DNA of 64,000 bases from Prochilodus magdalenae (taxonomy: Eukaryota > Chordata > Actinopteri > Characiformes > Prochilodontidae): assembly GCA_024036415.1 (NCBI GenBank), contig JAMWET010001638.1, positions 299,001 to 363,000 on the forward strand, in the 5' to 3' direction. The notes under the pieces are model-generated. The model ran no database searches. It was given only the letters and a program-made list of their open reading frames with translations, and was not told the origin of the DNA. The position numbers and the translations under genes are program-made. How positions within the stretch are numbered: the stretch's first letter is position 1; each line of letters starts with the position of its first letter. This document shows, piece after piece, positions 1 through 10,978 of this stretch.

Positions 1-504
1 AGAAGGGAAAAGTGATCTATGTACAGATACATCACTTATACATTTTCATACTTCCAGAAATATATGCTACTTAGCATTGTTGCGTTGAAGCATTTGTAAA
101 AGGTACCCTTTTTTGGAGTGTACACAGTGCTGGAGACTAGTCATAGTCTCTTTGAAAAGTCTGTAGTGACTGGGCACATTTTAAAAAGATGATTATGCAA
201 ATATATAATAGAGATAATCAAAAAGATAACTCACATAATATTCTTATTGTCATAGGTAAGGGGTAATATGGGATGATATGGGATGAAAATTCAACAGAAG
301 ATGAAATGAATGAGAGAAAAATACAGACTTTCAGTGCTTTGTCTGATCTACATTCATCATTAACTATAGATTTAAATACTGCAGTCCAGTTGATTATTGG
401 TGCAGTTAATTCTCCTTTACCTGGACTAGAGTGTGTGTTTATGTGCTAGACTACAGGTGTCAGGTTATTTTATAATTGGCCCTTTTCTGTCCTAACCCTC
501 CATC
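1..504. other. AT-rich spacer, nothing recognised
   Basis: No open frame, repeat family or RNA gene is visible here. Composition is AT-rich and non-repetitive up to the CA microsatellite. Confidence 0.6.
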
Positions 505-521
505 ACACACACACGCACACA

Positions 522-558
<37 letters not shown>

Positions 559-664
559 CGTCTTTGATTCACAGATACACCCACATCCCTAATTACAGCA
601 TAGACGCCAATATGTGATTGGGCTACAGAACAAGAGTGTGTGCTCACAAACACACACACACACA
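505..664. repeat. two (CA)n microsatellites
   Basis: A (CA)n tract of about 50 bp lies at 505-555, interrupted by one G and one extra C. A shorter (CA)7 tract follows at 651-664. The DNA between them is unremarkable. Confidence 0.95.
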
Positions 665-1118
665 CTTCAGCTTCATAGATTTAATTGGTAGTTGTCAATT
701 GAACTAGTGTCTTTATCAGCACTGGGGGTGCCATCACTTTCTTAAAACACACACATATTTGTCTTACTATACTTGTGAGGCCATCCAAATCCAAAACTTT
801 ACAGCATTAAAACGTTTTCTTAATGTGTTGTTAATATAATAATTTATTTTTTTACTATTTTTTATTGTCGGTTCATTATGTGTAACAGTTTTTTTTTTTT
901 TTTTCAAAATTAGTAAAAGCTATAGTTGTGTAGGTGAATGCATTTATAGGAATGTGTTCTGCACACCCACACACACATGTAGTTAGAGTGTAAGGAGGGT
1001 ATATTAAATCGATATTAACCTCACAGGTTAGAAGACTCTGACACAATGAGAACCGCCCACAGAGATATAACCTGCTTTTAATTAAATCTAGAACAGAGGA
1101 GTCAGGGTGCCACTTCTG
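665..1118. other. AT-rich spacer with a poly(T) tract
   Basis: This spacer holds a T-run of about 16 at 889-904 and no other structure. The T-run could be the reversed A-tail of an old retroposed copy, but no body is recognisable beside it. Confidence 0.5.
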
Positions 1119-1440
1119 CGTGTGTGTGTGCGTGCCAGGTGTGTGTGTGTGTTAATGCATGTGTGTGTGTGTCTCACTCTTGCCAGCGATGACTAATGAG
1201 TTGTCCTGTTGGTACTCCGGTCACATAGAGGGGTACGTGTGACAGACTATGGAGCGAAGGAGCGACGAAGTGAGGGACTAAATGAGATTCTCTTCAGAAT
1301 GAAGCTCCAGTGAGATGGAGAGCACGGGGAGGGGCCACACACTCACACACATACCCCCACACATACCCTCCGGCCTGCGGGGACAGGTGGGGAGACGGAT
1401 ACACACTCAGGCTCGCAATCCAGCCATCACACACCAGTGA
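1119..1440. repeat. interrupted (GT)n then CA-rich stretch
   Basis: (GT)n blocks at 1119-1172 are broken by short unique pieces. A C/A-rich imperfect repeat follows around 1336-1370. The short opposing frames across this region are low-complexity translations. Confidence 0.8.
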
Positions 1441-1639
1441 AAGACACCATTGTACGATTCTCTTAGAAGAAGAAGCTACCCGAGAGAGCAAGAGTGAGAG
1501 AGACAGAGAGACGGCAGTTTAACCCCTAACACTAACTATCCACTGCTTGTACCAACTTCTGTTCCTTTGTTTTATTTTTTTATTTAAGAAGGACAATACT
1601 CATTAATCAGCATTGTTGTTTCATCATGCGTATGTGCCC

Positions 1640-2215
1640 AAATGATCACCACAGAGCAGGAGTAATTTGGATAGTGTATCAATCTCATCACTGGTGGTGG
1701 TGTGTTAGAGTGTGTTGTTCTGGTGTGAGTGGCTTAGACACAGCAGTGTTGCTGGTGTCCACCCACTGTCCACTTTATTAGATGCTCCTACCTTGTTGGT
1801 CCACCTTGTAGATGTAAAGTCAAAGATGATAGCTCATCTACTACTGCACTTTTTGTTTTGTTCCTGTACTCCTTCATCAGTGGGCACAGGAATCCACCCA
1901 CAGGACGCTGTTGACTGGTTATTTTTGATTGCTGGACTATTCTCAGTCCAGCAGTGACACTGAGGTGCGTCTGATCCACTCACACCAGCACAATATGCAC
2001 TAACAAACCAGCACCACATCAGAATCACTGAATGACCCACCACCCACATAGTACTTGCTCTGTGGTAGCCCTTAGAGGATCATGGCCATAGAAACAGCAA
2101 AGTCCAAAGAGCCTAGTAAAACAAGCAGAAAACCACAGTCTGTAATTGTAGAACTGCACAGTGCACTGAGCTGATAAATAATGAGTACAGATACCCAATA
2201 AAGTGCTCGGTGTGT
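1640..2215. mobile_element. palindromic dispersed repeat, copy 1
   Basis: The left part (about 1641-1755) is roughly the reverse complement of the right part (about 1945-2075): ACCACAGAGCAGGAG and GGTGGTGGTGTGTTAG on the left face CACTCACACCAGCAC and TTGCTCTGTGGT on the right. The centre carries CCACTTTATTAGATGCTCC and CCACCTTGTAGATG. Three related copies occur at 7806, 16236 and 50775. I recognise this as a repeat type common in otophysan fish, but I cannot assign a transposon class. The arms suggest a fold-back or MITE-like element, and no coding capacity is visible. Confidence 0.75.
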
Positions 2216-2335
2216 GTGACGTATAACTGAATATCTCCTAGCTACATATCTCGTATTGCTATCCTGGTCATAGCTATGTATCTAAAAGCTTCATTCCCCC
2301 CTCCTCCCATCTAAAACTAATCTAATCTCAACAAA

Positions 2336-2680
2336 TGTATTCATTCATTCATTCATTCATTTATTTTAGGCTGCTTATCTTGCTGGGTAAGGGGGTGCTA
2401 GAGCAGAAAATACCCCAGAACGGGCAACAGCGCGGCAGACACACACATACACACACACACATACACACACACATACACACACACACACACACACATACAG
2501 ACACAAATCTTAGTAGCAAGTTAGCACCAACAGTTCACCTGACAGCATGTCCATGCACTCAAAGGGAGAACATACTAACTCCACACAGCAAAGACCTCAG
2601 ATGCCCCAACAAGGAAATGAAACCTGGCCTTTCTTATAGTGAAGTGACAGTACTACCCACTGTGCCACCTTTTATAATTT
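2336..2680 (+). repeat. fish dispersed repeat with internal (CA)n, copy 1
   Basis: It starts with (ATTC)n at 2336-2360, then GCTTATCTTGCTGGGTAAGG, a (CA)n block (about 2440-2506), and a tail with GGGAGAACATACTAACTCC and CCACTGTGCCACC. This order matches a very common teleost interspersed repeat of the 'GCTTATCCTGCTGGGTC' type. Related pieces are at 13060 and 22296, and the minisatellite at 9602 is built from its front end. The 138-aa frame across it is not a gene. Confidence 0.75.
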
Positions 2681-2831
2681 CTAAAAACTCATTCATAAAC
2701 TACCATGACTTATTCAATAGCTTCTTTAAAGCTAATCTGTTACCTGTTTAGGAAAGGGGAACTTAGCTACTTCCTTCATTGAGATTAAAAATGCAGGATA
2801 GATAGTTCGATAGACAGATATGCATATAGAC

Positions 2832-3038
<207 letters not shown>

Positions 3039-3093
3039 AGTGGATCTGTGCCAAAGAAAATAGACCTTGTACATGCCAGTATGTGTGCTACTG

Positions 3094-3130
3094 TATGTGT
3101 GTGTGAGTGTGTGTGTGTGTGTGTGTGTGC
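3094..3130. repeat. (GT)n microsatellite
   Basis: An imperfect (GT)n of about 37 bp just downstream of the GATA array. Confidence 0.9.
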
Positions 3131-3829
3131 GCACACTGGGAATAGGGCTCATTGATTTTTCTTTCTTTTTTTATCCAGACATTCTTAGAAATTGATTCAC
3201 GTGGCTTTAAGGCCAATCACATCAAATCTCAAAAATGTCTCCTGCAAGCGCACACAATCACTCAACTCCTTTATCAGGATGGAAGGATGAAATGGACCAC
3301 GTTGGTGGCACAAGATGGAGGAGAACACAGCAGAGAGCGTGCCTGATCCCTTCTACTTAAAAAAGTAGATATATATATCAGTTAGCTAAAGGACTAGAAC
3401 TGAGGAGTGGGAAACATACCATCACTGTTGTGGTCAAATCTAGTATTTCCTAATAAAAGCCTTATTAGAAAAAGTTGAGAGACATTAATGTTTCAGGTAT
3501 TTTTGGAGTATTTCTATTGGACCTTTCATGATGATGCGTTAACGCAGTGCAGCAAAGAATAGCTAGTGTTTTTCAGAGATGTGGTGTTAATATAACAGCA
3601 ATGATAATTAGGTTGATTGTATCAAACTTTGTCATCAAACTTGTCTTCATGGGTTTAAACAAGCGGGAAGTGCCTAATAATCCATCTCTATCAATCATTC
3701 CAAGTTACTTGCTGATTCATTCGTTCAAGACGTCACAGTGTCGCTCTTATTCCACTTTATGTATTTGTTGTTTATGCATTGCATTAAATTATGTGCTTAT
3801 TGAAATTAGCCGCAGCGGTTAGTAATTTC
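3131..3829. other. spacer, nothing recognised
   Basis: Unique-looking AT-rich DNA. A 91-residue open frame at 3547-3822 has no recognisable domain and is within chance expectation for this length. Confidence 0.5.
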
Positions 3830-4150
3830 TTGGGAAGCGCTCTGTGTCTGAGTGAGTGATAGCAGGTATCAGTAAGCACCATCTCTAGGCTGTGATGAGT
3901 GGACATATTGTGCCACTCCAGAGCGGCTTAACTTAATCTGAACGCTCCTAAATCCATTACAGCCAGCGGGCGGCCCCGGGGGAGCCCACCGCAGCCCCGG
4001 CTGGCCGAGGAGATTATCATCTCTAATTGGATGAATATGTCCCCGTCGTCTCTCGAATTACCCATAAGTCCATTTTCTCGTCATGGATGCCATTGCATCG
4101 CTGCCAGGGGTGATGAATATTGAGCGGCTGTCGGAGTCTGCCGGCACCTA
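3830..4150. promoter_or_regulatory. candidate conserved noncoding element (GC-rich)
   Basis: A GC-rich, non-repetitive island (GGGCGGCCCCGGGGGAGCCC near 3967) passes directly into homeodomain-like AT motifs (CTCTAATTGG near 4020, GAATTACCCATAA near 4055). It sits between AT-rich spacer on both sides and has no supported open frame. This pattern resembles vertebrate developmental enhancers, but that is inferred from composition and motifs only; it could also be a decayed exon or CpG-rich repeat. An imperfect CA tract begins just downstream at about 4161. Confidence 0.35.
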
Positions 4151-6049
4151 CACACCCTCACGCACCCACACACATACACAGACAAACACACACATCACAT
4201 ACAGCAGATCAGGGTCACATTTTGTACGGTGCCCTAAAATCATTGGGGCTAAACTTAATTTGAAAATGTCTATTTTATTTCTTGACCCTAGTAAGGTCAG
4301 CGTGCCAAGTGATGCATTAATCTTCTCATAATGCAGCACAGCCAACTTAGGTATGTTATTTAAGACACTGTCCTTTTAGTAGTACCAAAATAAAGTTGGC
4401 AATGCTTTCTTTTACACTGTTCTAGACTATGTGTGAAATCCATGCTAAAGTTCTAGGCAATTATTCGTTGGTAAGTGGGTTTCCTTTTAGAGTGACTTGA
4501 GTTCTAGGTATTAACTATTTAAGTGTCTGGGACAAACTGTGGCACCACAGTCAATATACACTTTGAAGCCAAATGTTTTGGACACTGCTCTGGACACTTA
4601 CATTGCGATCATTCACCATAGTCAGTATACAAGATCAAAGCCTATGACCAATCACAAACCGGTTACATCACCACCGAAACAGAATGGAATGGTTCAGATT
4701 TTGTATTAGTCTTATATGGAAATCTTATATATGGCCACGTATGCATTTAGGCATAAGTTAGCATGTATTTCGAAATACATGGAATGTATGTAGTGCACAT
4801 ATATGCAAGTATCAGATTTAAATAAAAGACTACATATTGTAATGTGTTCCACATGGGTTGCTATAAATATACATTTGTGTTAAAATACATGTCCCAAATT
4901 TCAAATATCACATGTGCGTCCAAATAGGACAAAATTGGAGCAGAATATAAAGCAAACTTATATATGGTGATATATCTGTCATATATGTGATATCTATATA
5001 TTGCTATGTATGGGGTAAAAGACTGATGAACACAATGTTCATATTGTTTATATTTATTTATTTTTCTGAGGCTGATTTGCTTGCTCAAACGGACTTTCCT
5101 ATGTGGTCTCTGATACTGTATGACTATTACACATAGTCAATACATTTAGAGTGAAGACAACATTGTGCAAAAGCTTTTGCCTAAATGTGGACTTTTAAAA
5201 TACATGGTACATGTTTAATTTTTTTTTTTTAGGAAAAGTATTTTTTATATGCAAGTATGTGGTTGTATTTAAAGTTTTTAATTGTGTTATGTTTTAAAGA
5301 GGAGGTCTGTCACTATCGTTGGTTTTTTAGAGAAGTGTGAAATGTGTATGTGTGTGATAGAATGAATAAAGATATATAAAACCACACTTTGGCTAAGAAA
5401 TCAGTGTTATTATCTGACATACAATATATGTAATCAAAACAATGTCCCTTCCTGTGCGTTAAATGGCCTGAAGAATTTTAACCTGGTTGACAGGTAGTTT
5501 TGATAGGATTTGTTCTGCTTGTATTTATCTATGGATGATAAAAGCCATAATCAATCTAAACCTTTTAACTTCACTTTAAAATCATCTAAATTATCTTTAA
5601 AATACAACAAATAAACTTTAAGTGTTATATTTTTGCTGTTATGGTGAAATTTAGAGGTCAGGGTTTGGGACAGACACCTCTCAGTGGTGAATTATGTATA
5701 TATTTAGTTTACTGCTAACTTAGTCAAGCCTATTTGTTTAAATAGATGGCAACCCTTTATTTTGATGGCTTACTGTAGATGGTTTGTAGATGCTTAGAGT
5801 CTGTCTATAAGCGACATTCAGCTCCGCATCCATCAAATGGAACTCAGCTTTGAGTATGTAACATTCTATCCCTAAGCCTAGACATATCCCTAAACTCATC
5901 TTTAACACAAAACCTATACATACTCCTGAATTTAATCCTAACTTTTTAACTAATTTGTTAATAACCAGCTTAGTTTCACCAGAAAGTATGCTGATATTTT
6001 AAGATCTGTGAATCATGTACTGGGAAGCATTCAAACAAAGTGTGACCTT
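4151..6049. other. AT-rich spacer
   Basis: No gene seen. It includes an imperfect CA tract (4161-4199) and an AT-rich zone (about 4720-5010) full of ATATATG words. The string TATATGCAAGTAT occurs at about 4802 and 5248, and again at about 16154, so a decayed AT-rich dispersed repeat may be present. A poly(T) run lies at 5219-5231. Confidence 0.5.
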
Positions 6050-6251
6050 GTATAGTTACTGTCTAAAGAAAAACCACAATAGTAGCTTTATGTTAAGTTT
6101 TATTCCAAGCCATTTTCAAGGATTTCTATTGGTCCATTACTCATGAGATTTTCACACAAGGTATAGAGAAGCTGTCATGTTTAAATGATGTAGGAAAAAT
6201 AAAATGAATACAATTTTAGATTTGTGTTTTTCTTTGGATAGCAACAACATA
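6050..6251 (+). mobile_element. MITE family M1, copy a (decayed)
   Basis: The left end reads TATAGTTACTGTCTAAAG and the right end TTTTTCTTTGGATAGCAACA. They are inverted partners of the termini TATATCGTTGCTGTCCAAAG seen in the best copy at 36331. The internal segment AAGCCATTTTCAAGGATTTC loosely follows the other copies. It is about 202 bp with no coding capacity. It is a non-autonomous DNA transposon by structure; the superfamily is not determined. Confidence 0.6.
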
Positions 6252-7540
6252 CTAACAGCAAATTCTTGTTTCAAGCCACCGTGCCAGTTTTGAAATGCAC
6301 TGCAGGGACATGTTGGATTACAGTGAGCCAGTATTGGTTTTAGTCCCACAAAACTGTCTATTTTATTAAATGCATGGTCCCTGATTATTTGGACATTAAT
6401 GCACTTGTTATAGTACTGCACCTTGTTTAGTTTGTACTGTAAGCAGGCTAAGTACTAAACAAAAAAAAATCACCCTGTATCATTACTTTTCCAGAATTTC
6501 TTACCTAAACAACCAGGGCATAACATGAGGCCAGCCTGTAAATCCAATTACATCTAAATCAGACACTATACAGACCATATCATGAAGGAAAACACAGACG
6601 AAATCAGAGGTACATCACATCAGTCATGTTCTCAGTAAACATATGTCTGCATGCCTGTTGAACGAGGGAAATATCAAAGATTATTTTTGATTGAACACAG
6701 ATCTAAAAATACCTTGTAATTCATGGCTCGATTCATTCTTTGGAGCTGCAGTCCTGCGTAGGCTGGCTTTAGCTTTCACAGCAGGTGAAGGAGTGGGTTT
6801 GCGTAGGCTACTTACGAACTTCACCGACTAAAGTGGGTCACGCACGCCCACAGTTGTGATCAAGGTGGCCAGAAATGCATCTGCTTTTGTCTGGGGCCTG
6901 TTCACTGATAGGCTACAGTACTACAGAAAAGGAAAGAATTAAATTAACAGCAGATTTATGTTCTATGGATTTAGCTTGCCATTTGAATTTATGATCGCGC
7001 ATTTAACTGTCATGAAATGACAGAAATGTGTTTATTGCAGCTTTTACTATATTAAAATGTTACATGTTACAAAAATGCCACAGCTGATCTTTTGCTTGCT
7101 GAGGTTAAGGTTGGGTTAGATGGAGCACAGCTTGTCAACATTTATAGATATCGGTAGGGCATAGAGAGTCGGAAACCATATAAGCAACTCTACTTGAAAT
7201 TATGTAAAGGGAAAAAAAATATTATTATTTAAACGGTCTGCATGATTAAGTGGTCCAGAGCGGTTTGATTCAAAATGCCAGGGAAATTTAATTCAGGAAC
7301 CAAGTGTCCAAAAAGACTGCATAGGCCTCTAAAAGCTACCTAATAGAAATGCATTACATGAAATGTAATATGTAATATGTAATATGAAGTGTAATATGTT
7401 GCGTGGTGGGTAAGGTGTTGCTTTATGGTGATTTATTTTTCACAGCAGAGGGCTACATGTAAGGCATTATGAGGCAAAACAGTCCCCAAATACTATTTTA
7501 CCTTTACACTTCTGGGCTAAAACAATGCGCTAAGCTCAAA
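6252..7540. other. spacer with short heptamer repeat
   Basis: No gene seen. A short tandem of TGTAATA-type heptamers lies at about 7358-7400 (AATATGTAATATGTAATATG). Confidence 0.5.
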
Positions 7541-7570
7541 GTGCAATGTTGTTTATTGATTGTTTTGGGC

Positions 7571-7630
7571 TGGCCAGTCGAGAGTCCAGACCTAAACCCT
7601 GTAGAGAATATATTGTCTCACATTAAACAC
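7571..7630 (+). pseudogene. Tc1/mariner transposase fragment
   Basis: In one frame the DNA reads WPVESPDLNPVENILSHIKH. This matches the conserved block [13 protein letters not shown] around the last catalytic acidic residue of Tc1/mariner DDE transposases. Only this block is recognisable and the flanks do not continue the protein. It is an old isolated remnant. Confidence 0.7.
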
Positions 7631-7805
7631 ATACTAACAGGCTAGCTTTTCAGCTGTTTGTTGTTGACGGTGCAAAAAAAGATTGCCTGCAAGCTTAACC
7701 CACGAAACTATTTAAAGGGGAAAGTTTCCCATATCATGTCTCTTCATCTGTTTACTCAGTGATTTTACTGTTAAGATCATTAACCATCATTGCCCAGGAG
7801 TATAC

Positions 7806-8165
7806 ACTGAACAGCCACTTCATTAGGAAGACCTTCTAGTATCTATACTCACTGTCCATTTTATCTGCTCTGCTTACCTTAAAATAACAGACAGTAGTCC
7901 ATCTGTTTTCCTGCATACTTCGCTATTCTCCTTTCACCCTGTTCTTCAGTGGTCATGACCCAGACAGGACCACCGCAGAGCAGGTATTATGTGGGTGGTG
8001 GATTATTCTTAGAACTGCAGTGACATTGGTATGGTGGTGAGGTGTTTGTTTGTGTTGCACTGCTACAAGTGGATCAGACACGGCAGTGCCTCTGGAGCTT
8101 GGTAATATACATCAAACATTAGACACATCTAAGGGAGTATATCTAATGAAGTGGCTTTTGTGTTT
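7806..8165. mobile_element. palindromic dispersed repeat, copy 2
   Basis: It begins with AGCCACTTCATTAGG and ends with CTAATGAAGTGGC, giving a terminal inverted repeat of about 13 bp. It contains ACCGCAGAGCAGGTATTATG and GGTGGTGGATTATTC, matching copy 1 (1640) and copy 4 (50775). It is about 360 bp and non-coding. Confidence 0.7.
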
Positions 8166-9601
8166 ATTGCCATTATAAAATCTTTAATGGTTTTGGATAG
8201 TAAATTAAATGACTATATTTGTTTTAAAGACATCACAGCACCTGGTTCCTACCAACACAGTGACTTTGCCTACACTTAAACAATTTCATTACATAGAAAT
8301 TCTGAAAATAAAGCGGGTTCCTCTTTAACAGTGGATCCCCACTTCCACTGACTCTCTCTCTGGTCACTGCTGGTGAGCATTTCTACTGTATATCTTTACG
8401 GACTTGAAGTAACCATAAAAATATATTTATGGAGCAGTAAATAATCTAATATGCTGTTTTCTTTTGCACACAAGCTTACAAAAAACAAAAATATATGATT
8501 TTATGCAGTCTCAGTAGCAAGTTAGCTGTCTTAGCAAGTAACCTACCAGCTCTTCATGATTAAAATTTTACCGTCCTGCTTGAGCCAAATCAACTGAATT
8601 TAATGAAAATGCCTTTCCTCCAAATCCTCATAGTTCTGTATAAACCAGATGCCTTCAGTATACTCAACAGTCTGAGGCAAATGTGCAAATGTGTTCATTA
8701 GTTATTAGGTAGACTTGGTTCATAGCTCCAGTGCAAAATTAAAGGAGTAAACCTCAGACACCCAACAAGTCATATAGTGGAAAAATTAGAGTAAAGTAGT
8801 AAATTACATTGTTTTACTCAACTACATTAGGTCTGTGCTTAGCTTATACACCTCCCAGAATAAGGCTTACCTCCAAGTCTAACTAAACACTAAATTCCTC
8901 ATTATTACATAGTTAAGCTAGAGCCCCTAGCCTGAAACAGCTCATCGTGTTGCATATAATGTAATAATGTATCTAGCTGAATGAATGTATATCTCTGTTG
9001 AGACACTGGGAGAGGAAAACGTGAGCCCACCTGAGCAGCAGCAGTGCCAATGATTTTTTGATCCGCTGCTGCTCATCTTCTCATGAGAGCTTTGTCAGTC
9101 TTCTCCTAAAGAGACAGGAACTACTTGTGCGCAGTACTTATTAACCCCTCTCACATCTCATGTGAAAATCAGCAGCTTTCCCCACACTACCACATCCTAA
9201 CAGTCGGGTTAAGTGTAGCATAATATCAGCCTCAGCTCCAATCACAGAGGGACACAGAGGGACAGCGTGTCTGATATTGCTGATATGTTCAGCTGGCCAC
9301 AATTATCAGGATATTGCCAGCTGCATTCTGATTGGCAGGCCACACATTTTTGTACTACACATCTGTACAACAGTTTTAATCTGCGCAATGGGAAACAGTT
9401 TTGTAAGCAGTTAGCTGCTCTGCGTGCTTGATGATTTCTGAAGAAAGATATATTTACTGTATTTAAAAATGTGTATGAAGTTCACAGCATCACATCTTTA
9501 AAAGCTATTCTGCAGTTTGCTTTGATGCGTGTGGAAGCTTGTAACCTCCTCATATGCTTCCTGTGGGTCTGTTGTAGACAAAACAAAGGCCTTTGATTGG
9601 G
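8166..9601. other. spacer with one strong hairpin
   Basis: No gene seen. GAGCAGCAGCAG (9033-9044) and CGCTGCTGCTC (9064-9074) form a stem of about 10 bp around a 20-nt loop. The segment 9230-9360 is non-repetitive with AATTATCAGGATATTG and TTCTGATTGGCAGG, and could be regulatory, but there is no direct support. Confidence 0.45.
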
Positions 9602-10978
9602 TCAATGAACACTGGGATAGGTTTCAGTACCAGCCATGACCAAGAAAGCGGTAAAGTGGCTTATGAGTAAGTGAGTGAGTGAGTGAGTGAGTGAGTGAGG
9701 CCTCCACCCAATGAACACTGGGATGGGTTTCAGGACCACCCATGACCAAGAAAAACGGTAAAGCAGTTTATGAGTGAGTGAGTGAGGCCTCCACCCAATG
9801 AACACTGGGATGGGTTTCAGGACCACCCATGACCAAGAAAAGCGGTTTATGAGTAAGTGAATGAGTGAGTGAGTGAGGCCTCCACCCAATGAACACTGGG
9901 ATAGGTTTCAGGACCACCCAGGACCAAGAAAAGCGGTAAAGCAGTTTATGAGTGAGTGAGTGAGTGAGTGAGTGAGTGAGTGAGTGAGGCCTCCACCCAG
10001 TGACCACTGGGATAGGTTTCAGGACCACCCATGACCAAGAAAAGCGGTAAAGCAGTTTATGAGTGAGTGAGTGAGTGAGGCCTCCACCCAATGAACACTG
10101 GGATGGGTTTCAGGACCACCCATGACCGAGAAAAGCGGTAAAGTGGTTTATGAGTAAGTGAGTGAGTGAGTGAGGCCTCCACCCAATGAACACTGGGATG
10201 GGTTTCAGGACCACCCATGACCGAGAAAAGCAGTAAAGCAGTTTATGAGTAAGTGAGTGAATGAGTGAGGCCTCCACCCAATGAACACTGGGATGGGTTT
10301 CAGGACCACCCATGACCAAGAAAAGCGGTTTATGAGTAAGTGAATGAGTGAGTGAGTGAGGCCTCCACCCAATGAACACTGGGATAGATTTCAGGACCAC
10401 CCATGACCAAGAAAAGCGGTAAAGCAGTTTATGAGTGAGTGAGTGAGTGAGTGAGTGAGTGAGGCCTCCACCCAGTGACCACTGGGATAGGTTTCAGGAC
10501 CACCCATGACCAAGAAAAGCGGTAAAGCAGTTTATGAGTGAGTGAGTGAGTGAGGCCTCCACCCAATGAACACTGGGATGGGTTTCAGGACCACCCATGA
10601 CCGAGAAAAGCGGTAAAGCGGTTTATGAGTAAATGAGTGAGTGAGTGAGGCCTCCACCCAATGAACACTGGGATGGGTTTCAGGACCACCCATGACCAAG
10701 AAAAGCGGTAAAGCGGTTTATGAGTAAGTGAATGAGTGAGTGAGTGAGGCCTCCACCCAATGAACACTGGGATAGGTTTCAGGACCACCCATGACCAAGA
10801 AAAGCGGTAAAGCGGTTTATGAGTGAGTAAGTGAGTGAATGAGTGAGTGAGTGAGTGACTGAGTGAGTGAGTGAGTGAGTGAGGCCTCCACCCAATGAAC
10901 ATTGGGATGGGTTTCAGGACCACCCATGACCAAGAAAAGCGGTAAAGTGGTTTATGAGTGAGTGAGTGAGTGAGTGAC
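9602..10978. repeat. 14-unit composite minisatellite with higher-order block
   Basis: Fourteen units of about 85-135 bp each carry CAATGAACACTGGGATGGG, a piece with GACCAAGAAAAGCGGTAAAG, and a variable (GAGT)n run. Units start at 9605, 9711, 9797, 9888, 9999, 10091, 10185, 10280, 10371, 10474, 10565, 10660, 10758 and 10895 (within a base or two). Units at 9797 and 10280 share the same ~10-bp loss in the AAGCGG segment, and units at 9999 and 10474 share the rare AGTGACCACTGGG variant, so a five-unit block of about 480 bp was duplicated. Read on the minus strand, the unit resembles the front of the dispersed repeat at 13060 and 22296. The minus-strand frames rich in HSLTH are artefacts. Confidence 0.95.

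Noticed and set aside
9602..10923. Several minus-strand frames with HSLTH and WVVLKPIPV repeats
   Set aside because: Translations of the minisatellite; unit lengths vary and are not kept to multiples of three.
9602..10978. CRISPR-like regular repeats
   Set aside because: The spacers are GAGT runs and near-identical sequence, not unique spacers; no cas genes; the genome is eukaryotic.
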